Assembly (NCBI GenBank): GCA_002402125.1
Contig: NVVG01000124.1
Location: 1 to 5,689, forward strand
From: Moraxellaceae bacterium
GTDB lineage: Bacteria; Pseudomonadota; Gammaproteobacteria; Pseudomonadales; Ketobacteraceae
Reading direction: 5' to 3'
DNA: 5,689 nt
A program made the translations under genes and the position numbers. Positions within the stretch are counted from its first letter, which is position 1. Every line of letters begins with the position of its first letter. This document shows, piece by piece, positions 1 through 5,689 of the stretch. Under the pieces are notes generated by a model that saw only the letters and a list, made by a program, of their open reading frames with translations, was not told the DNA's origin and made no database searches.

Positions 1-1
1 T

Positions 2-757
2 TGCCACCTTTTTGAGAGCGACCAAGGAAAGCTTCTAGGATTAAATACCGAGTTCAGTTTGAACAAGGTATTAGACCTTATCGAGCTCGAGCAACCTTGT
101 GTGGATATCTATCTGGCAACCGGTGACTTGTCTCAAGATGGTAGCGCAGAATCCTACCGGCGTTTTCATCGCCATATGGAGCGATTTTCTCAACCTGTTT
201 ATTGGTTGCCTGGCAACCATGATGTTATTAAAACGATGACTGTCGAGCAGGCTGCTGAGCGTTGTTGCCCGCTGGTTGTCGAGTTACAAGATTGGCGCAT
301 CATCCTGTTGGATTCCACTGTTCCCGGTAAGGTGCCCGGCAATTTTGCCGAAACTCAGCTTGAATTTTTGCAGCAGGCCTTAGAGCAGACTAAAGGTTAT
401 CATGTCATGGTGTGTATGCATCACCAGCCGGTAAAAGTGGGCTGTCCGTGGCTTGATGATCAGCTTATTGGTAATGCTGATGATTTGTTTGCCATACTGG
501 ATAACGTTGACCACGTTAGAGCCCTTATTTGGGGGCATGTACACCAGGTCTATGAAGGTGAGCGTAACGGCGTGAAATTATTCTCGGTGCCTTCTACCTG
601 TGTTCAATTTAAACCTGATAGTGAAGACTTCGCTGTCGATGATACCGCCCCTGGTTATCGATGGATTGACTTGCATGCCAATGGCCAGGTAGAAACCTCT
701 GTTTCTCGGGTAGAAGAGGTCAAATTTGAAATAGATTACACCATCAAGGGATATTGA
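2..757 (+). CDS. cpdA: 3',5'-cyclic-AMP phosphodiesterase CpdA (5' end cut by window)
   Basis: Class III metallophosphoesterase that hydrolyses cAMP to AMP in the cytoplasm, lowering the signal seen by CRP. The frame is open from base 2, giving 251 residues ending in GY, like E. coli CpdA (about 275 residues), so only some 20-25 N-terminal residues are missing. Visible metal-site motifs, in order: the tail of the D-x-H motif (CHLF, bases 2-13; the Asp lies just outside the window), GDLSQDGS (122-145), GNHD (212-223), HHQP (419-430) and GHVH (533-544), followed by the family segment PSTCVQFKP. The TTG at 59 is inside the gene, because conserved sequence (LLGLNTEFS) runs upstream of it. The next gene is yqiA, 162 bp downstream, the order known from E. 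coli. No frameshift or missing metal ligand is seen. What I infer is cAMP specificity, based on overall likeness to CpdA rather than on any single residue. Confidence 0.95.
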   Translation, partial: CHLFESDQGKLLGLNTEFSLNKVLDLIELEQPCVDIYLATGDLSQDGSAESYRRFHRHMERFSQPVYWLPGNHDVIKTMTVEQAAERCCPLVVELQDWRIILLDSTVPGKVPGNFAETQLEFLQQALEQTKGYHVMVCMHHQPVKVGCPWLDDQLIGNADDLFAILDNVDHVRALIWGHVHQVYEGERNGVKLFSVPSTCVQFKPDSEDFAVDDTAPGYRWIDLHANGQVETSVSRVEEVKFEIDYTIKGY

Positions 758-844
758 TCAGGAATCTATCGTTTAGTCCTTTTTACCCTGTTATTTCTCA
801 TCGACCTTTTTCCATCATTCTAAACGCCCTCCCACCTAAAATTC

Positions 845-887
845 TACTCTGCATTCGCTGAAGTTATGCTAATATCTCAGCAGAGTA
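845..887. promoter_or_regulatory. Inverted repeat enclosing an extended -10-like sequence upstream of yqiA
   Basis: TACTCTGC (845-852) and GCAGAGTA (880-887) are perfect 8-bp complements separated by 27 bp. Between them TGCTAATAT (867-875) has the TGn form of an extended -10 element, but its hexamer matches the consensus at only four of six positions and no convincing -35 sits 16-18 bp upstream. It lies 45-53 bp before the yqiA start, in the 162-bp gap after cpdA, so it could be a yqiA-parE promoter flanked by an operator. It could equally be a chance repeat. No regulator family can be named from the half-sites. Confidence 0.3.
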
Positions 888-919
888 AAACCCTTATCAT
901 TGATGAGTAAGAACGTTAA

Positions 920-1513
920 TTGACTGTGCCAAACCAGCTTTTTTATATTCATGGCTTTAACAGCTCGCCAAAATCGGCGAAGGCATGCTTGATTGCAGAT
1001 TATCTGCAACAGCAAGGCTTGTCTGTCCGATACCAGGTCCCAGAGTTATCCTACTCACCATCCGTTGCAATAAGTACCTTAGAGGCTAATATTGTAGCTT
1101 GTCTAGCTGAAAATAAATCAGCAAAGATTGGTTTAATCGGTAGTTCAATGGGTGGCTATTATGGCACTTGGATAGCTGAAAAGTATGGCCTGTCGTTGGT
1201 GTTAGTAAACCCGGCTGTTAGGCCGTATAAATTATTACCGGAATACCTCGGTGAAAATGAAAACATCTATACTGGGGAAAAGTACCAGGTCACCGAAGCT
1301 GCCATCGATGAGCTAAAACAATTGGAGGTCGACCCGATTACCCGCCCAGAGCGATATTTATTGCTTACCCAGCAGGGTGATGAGGTGTTGGATTACCGTG
1401 AAGGTGTAGAGAAATATCAACAAAGCCGTCAAATCGTCCAGCCCGGTGGCTCCCACGGATTTGATGGGTTTGAATTAATGTTGCCAGAAATCATGGCATT
1501 CTTATTTGAATAG
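920..1513 (+). CDS. yqiA: YqiA family alpha/beta-hydrolase esterase
   Basis: Small cytoplasmic alpha/beta-hydrolase. The E. coli homologue has esterase activity on short acyl esters in vitro, and its physiological substrate is unknown. The 197-residue protein shows the family features in order: HGFNSSPKSAKA near the N-terminus (residues 11-22, oxyanion-hole region), nucleophile elbow GSSMGGYYGTW with Ser76, VNPAVRPYKLLPEYLG (96-111), GDEVLDYR with the likely acid Asp154, and GGSHGFDGFE with the likely catalytic His179. Length is close to that of E. coli YqiA. The TTG at 920 is the first usable start because TAA precedes it at 917-919. A GTG at 926 would give an N-terminus nearer the E. coli length, so the start is not settled. 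The Shine-Dalgarno signal is weak for both (GAG at 905-907, AAG at 909-911). It sits 28 bp before parE on the same strand, which suggests co-transcription with it. Confidence 0.93.
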   Translation: MTVPNQLFYIHGFNSSPKSAKACLIADYLQQQGLSVRYQVPELSYSPSVAISTLEANIVACLAENKSAKIGLIGSSMGGYYGTWIAEKYGLSLVLVNPAVRPYKLLPEYLGENENIYTGEKYQVTEAAIDELKQLEVDPITRPERYLLLTQQGDEVLDYREGVEKYQQSRQIVQPGGSHGFDGFELMLPEIMAFLFE

Positions 1514-1526
1514 CAGTTTTATATAG

Positions 1527-3431
<1,905 letters not shown>

Positions 3432-3500
3432 TGACAATGCGCAGATAAAGTTGAACAATTCGGGGGTAAGTTGAGCGGGTTTTTGGATAAGTTTGAACAA
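3432..3500. mobile_element. Possible solo end of an IS21-type element (three tandem repeats)
   Basis: Three direct repeats start right after the parE stop: aagttgaac (3448-3456), aagttgagc (3468-3476) and aagtttgaac (3489-3498). The outer two extend to gataaagttgaacaa (3444-3458) and gataagtttgaacaa (3486-3500). The 20- and 21-bp periods equal two helical turns, as expected for adjacent protein sites on one face of DNA. Several IS21-family insertion sequences are known to carry multiple repeats at their ends, thought to be transposase sites, and to begin with TG. Here TGACAATGCGCAG begins at 3432. No istA- or istB-like reading frame follows and no opposite end was found, so this would be a relic or one end of a larger element. 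Alternatively it is an operator array for an unknown regulator. The repeats are seen; the family assignment is inferred from memory. Confidence 0.42.
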
Positions 3501-3501
3501 A

Positions 3502-3530
3502 AGGGCTGGCAAACATTGTTTGGTAGCCCT
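3502..3530. repeat. Hairpin-forming inverted repeat downstream of parE
   Basis: AGGGCT (3502-3507) pairs with AGCCCT (3525-3530), and inside it CAAAC (3510-3514) pairs with GTTTG (3518-3522) around an ATT loop. The arms are broken only by one G-T wobble and one G-G mismatch. On the + strand the stem is followed by aaacgactta, not by a T-run, so it is not a classical intrinsic terminator for parE. Read on the - strand it is followed by a short TTTTG. It may serve as a transcript 3'-end structure or belong to the adjoining mobile-element relic. Confidence 0.5.
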
Positions 3531-3748
3531 AAACGACTTAGACTTCTGAAAGTCCTGTAATACGTGATCTCCAGCATCGTCTTGATTTAACTCAATAACC
3601 TTATGTCATGTTTCGAAGTGATGGCCATTGGATGGCTCTAGTATCCCTAATTGTAAGGGCTGGCTAAGGTCCCGTTGATTAACTTTCTATCATAATCCAG
3701 CTACACTGATTTCAAGGGCGCTTGAATAGTCACAAAGTTGGAAATGAA
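3531..3748. other. Remainder of the 317-bp gap between parE and the receptor gene
   Basis: No supportable gene on either strand: the - strand frames that cross from parE into this stretch have no recognisable protein features. It contains a small hairpin, GACTT/AAGTC (3541-3554), and a second copy of aagggctggc at 3655-3664, the first being at 3501-3510 in the hairpin. AT-rich sequence around 3675-3707 includes TTGATT (3675-3680), TATCAT (3688-3693) and TACACT (3702-3707), but no pair has proper promoter spacing. A promoter for the receptor gene is expected somewhere here but cannot be pinned down. Confidence 0.5.
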
Positions 3749-3763
3749 GTGCATCATTTCAAG
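3709..3763 (+). promoter_or_regulatory. Overlapping inverted repeats at the start of the receptor gene
   Basis: Two perfect inverted repeats lie next to each other: TTCAAG-GGCG-CTTGAA (3711-3726) and GAAATGA-AGTGCA-TCATTTC (3741-3760). The second places the candidate GTG start (3749-3751) in its loop and the candidate GGA ribosome-binding bases (3740-3742) at the base of its 5' arm. ATTTCAAG occurs at 3709-3716 and again at 3756-3763, so CTTGAA (3721-3726) could pair with either copy, giving two mutually exclusive folds. One of them would enclose the start region. This could control translation, but the stems are short and chance cannot be excluded. Confidence 0.33.
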
Positions 3764-5689
3764 ATCATGATTTTTTTAATTGGTTTTACCGGCTTCGCTA
3801 CAGCGCAGGGTGTGGAGATTGATCCGCTGTGGGACTTATCGTTAGAAGAGCTGCTTAATATCAATGTTACCGGGGCTACGCTGACAAGCGAGAGTTTATT
3901 ATCGGTCCCAGCGGCAGTAACCATCTTTACCCATCAGGAAATACAGCATTTCGGTATTGATACCTTGAGCGAACTCCTTCTTTTGGTACCTGGTTTTCAA
4001 TCTTTTCAAACAGATTCTCTTTCGACCGATATGGCAATTTCCTCGCGTGGCCGACGCATAGGCACTTCTTCAGCGGAAATTCTTATTTTACTAGATGGCC
4101 AACGAATGAATATCCCCAGAACAAGTGGTGTTTCAAACATTATTAACCGCATCCCTTTATCGAATATTCAGCAAGTAGAATTTATTCGTGGTTCTGGTTC
4201 AGCTATTTATGGTTCCAATGCCATGATGGGAGTGATCAATATCATTACTCGAAATCAGGTTAACGAAGTTGTGTTCGCTGCAGGTAGTTTTCAGCGTCGT
4301 GAAATTGGCCTGAGTACGGAGCAAATCATGAATGACTTTAACGTGTCGCTGGCCATCAATCTTACGACAGATGAAGGGGATGAGTATCAGGTTCCTGATA
4401 ATTTTAGCCCTAATATCGTAAGAACTCGTGACCCTGTTGACTCGTTGGATCTGTTGTTTAAGGTGGAAAACGAAAATTATTATTTAAGTCTACAACACTA
4501 TCAGGCGGTAGCAGATGAATTCTACGTAGGAGGATTTGTTGCCAACGATATTAATTATAATGAAGTGTCGATGTCCTACCTCACTTTAAAACGAAATTTT
4601 GAGACAGAAAATAGTCAATCCTGGTTGAGGTTGGATTATCAGCGTTTTAGTTCTCGAAGTGACACTCAAATAACCCCGCCGTTTTTTTTTGGAACGGTAC
4701 TGCCCGCCAGTGAGCCGGCAAGCAATGAGCCTGTTTTGACGTTTCAGGATACTGATGATTTTAAGGAGGTACGCTTGCATTGGCATAGTGATTGGCGTTT
4801 CTCAGACAATGCGGATTTTCAGGCGGGTATAGAAGCAAGGTATTTGGATATGCCCGAAGTAATACTCAACAGTAATTTCGACCTAGCAGCACTGATCATG
4901 CAACAGTATCCTGTTAGCTATTTTTCTGGAGTAACTGGCGAGACATTACTGCAGGCTAGTTCTGAGCGAGCTGTTATAGGCCTCTATACTCAGTACCAAC
5001 GATCATTGGGGGAAAGCGCTAATCTTACCTTGGGAATTAGATATGATAATTTTTCTGATATTGGTCATGAGTTAAGTCCCAGGGTGGCGTGGGTGCAATC
5101 CTTGTCAGAGCATCAACATCTCAAACTGATTTATGGTAGGGCATTCAGGGCGCCCACCGAAGTAGAATTGAACTTGGCTAATAATCCAGTATTAATTGGT
5201 AATGATAGATTACAGCCTGAGACGGTAGACAGTATGGAATTGATCTGGATAGGGCAATGGCAGGATCGCTTATTGTCGCTAGGTTATTTTGAAAGCCATT
5301 TTGATAAGGCCATTGCTCAAGTAGGTGTAGGCGGTGTGCAGCAATATAATAATGTAGATCAGGATCCCGTAAAAGGATTAGAGTTTGAATATACCGATCA
5401 GATTAACGATAACTGGTTAATACGAGGCTCTTATACCTATTTTATTGAAAATTCAGATTTAGCTTATAGAGAGGCTGATGAACTTGCATCTGTGATGATT
5501 AATTATCATAACTGGCGTTGGAATATTAATTTTGCCGCCAGTTATCAGGGTGAAAGAGAGACCTCTATAGGTGGTGATGACAAGATTCGACAAACACTGA
5601 AAGGCTATGTTTTACTCTTTTCCAAGCTCAGTTACAACTTAACACCAGATCAGAAATTATTTTTTCAGATTAAAAATATGTTAGGAGAT
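3749..5689 (+). CDS. TonB-dependent outer-membrane receptor (3' end cut by window)
   Basis: Outer-membrane beta-barrel transporter expected to import a ligand using energy from TonB-ExbBD. The frame is open through the last base (647 codons from GTG 3749). From that start the N-terminus is a plausible signal peptide: HHFK, then a hydrophobic run, with cleavage likely after ATA (Ala19). DPLWDLSLEELLNINVTGATL (25-45) is the N-terminal signature common in one receptor subgroup. The plug domain spans about 49-168, with VPAAVTIFT, LDGQRMN (115-121) and RGSGSAIYGSNAMMGVINIITR (147-168). The barrel follows, with the conserved GRAFRAPTE (463-471). The visible end, FFQIKNMLGD, resembles the NLFD region near the receptor C-terminus, so probably only a few dozen residues are missing. 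Start choice: GTG 3749 has GGA six bases upstream and gives a charged signal-peptide head; ATG 3767 would remove that head; TTG 3722 is a weaker option. The ligand cannot be inferred. Confidence 0.92.
   Translation, partial: MHHFKIMIFLIGFTGFATAQGVEIDPLWDLSLEELLNINVTGATLTSESLLSVPAAVTIFTHQEIQHFGIDTLSELLLLVPGFQSFQTDSLSTDMAISSRGRRIGTSSAEILILLDGQRMNIPRTSGVSNIINRIPLSNIQQVEFIRGSGSAIYGSNAMMGVINIITRNQVNEVVFAAGSFQRREIGLSTEQIMNDFNVSLAINLTTDEGDEYQVPDNFSPNIVRTRDPVDSLDLLFKVENENYYLSLQHYQAVADEFYVGGFVANDINYNEVSMSYLTLKRNFETENSQSWLRLDYQRFSSRSDTQITPPFFFGTVLPASEPASNEPVLTFQDTDDFKEVRLHWHSDWRFSDNADFQAGIEARYLDMPEVILNSNFDLAALIMQQYPVSYFSGVTGETLLQASSERAVIGLYTQYQRSLGESANLTLGIRYDNFSDIGHELSPRVAWVQSLSEHQHLKLIYGRAFRAPTEVELNLANNPVLIGNDRLQPETVDSMELIWIGQWQDRLLSLGYFESHFDKAIAQVGVGGVQQYNNVDQDPVKGLEFEYTDQINDNWLIRGSYTYFIENSDLAYREADELASVMINYHNWRWNINFAASYQGERETSIGGDDKIRQTLKGYVLLFSKLSYNLTPDQKLFFQIKNMLGD

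Noticed and set aside
59..61. TTG at 59 as the start of cpdA
   Set aside because: The frame is open to base 2 and the upstream residues (CHLFESDQGKLLGLNTEFS) match the conserved CpdA N-terminal region, so the true start is outside the window.
758..830. Intrinsic terminator after cpdA from the T-rich stretch
   Set aside because: T-runs are present (779-784, 807-811) but no GC-rich stem precedes them.
894..910. Fur-box-like ttatcattgatgagtaa before yqiA
   Set aside because: It has only partial dyad symmetry and a poor match to the GATAAT repeat pattern, and yqiA has no known link to iron control.
3674..3683. GTTGATTAAC as an integron attC-type core site
   Set aside because: It does not fit the paired core-site consensus, no matching partner site was found, and there is no cassette or integrase nearby.
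3681..3693. aactttctatc as the opposite inverted end of the IS21-like element
   Set aside because: It resembles AACTTTATC only with an inserted base, and the flanking sequence lacks the rest of the repeat, so it is too weak to call.
3675..3707. Promoter for the receptor gene from TTGATT with TATCAT or TACACT
   Set aside because: The spacers are about 7 and 21 bp, outside the range for a sigma-70 promoter.
4586..4786. - strand 66-codon frame inside the receptor gene
   Set aside because: It is antisense to the continuous TonB receptor frame and has no supporting features.

Overview
This window looks like a chromosomal segment of a gammaproteobacterium of moderate GC, probably a marine or environmental lineage near Cellvibrionales, Alteromonadales or Pseudomonadales. 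The basis is the order cpdA - yqiA - parE, the same as in Escherichia coli, with proteins that resemble their E. coli counterparts along their whole length as recalled from memory. The genus cannot be fixed from the sequence alone.

Layout: (1) 2-757, the 3' nine-tenths of cpdA (cAMP phosphodiesterase), cut by the window start; (2) 758-919, an intergenic stretch with an 8-bp inverted repeat around an extended -10-like sequence; (3) 920-1513, yqiA, a small alpha/beta-hydrolase esterase, probably starting at TTG; (4) 1542-3431, a complete parE (topoisomerase IV subunit B), 28 bp after yqiA; (5) 3432-3748, a 317-bp gene-free interval. It opens right at the parE stop with three tandem 'aagttgaac'-type repeats spaced 20-21 bp, which look like the multi-site end of an IS21-type element with no transposase genes, and it also holds hairpins and short repeats; (6) 3749 to the window end, a TonB-dependent outer-membrane receptor that is open to the last base and lacks only its C-terminus.

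All supported genes lie on the + strand. The first three form a conserved housekeeping block: cAMP turnover, an esterase, and chromosome decatenation. They share a neighbourhood rather than a pathway. The receptor is functionally unrelated. It lies beyond the repeat-bearing interval, so it marks a change from conserved core to lineage-specific content.

No complete novel system is visible. The points most worth checking are the apparent transposon end abutting parE, mutually exclusive RNA pairings around the likely start of the receptor gene, and a nine-T homopolymer inside the receptor gene that could be slippage-prone. No tRNA, rRNA, CRISPR array or intact insertion sequence was seen.
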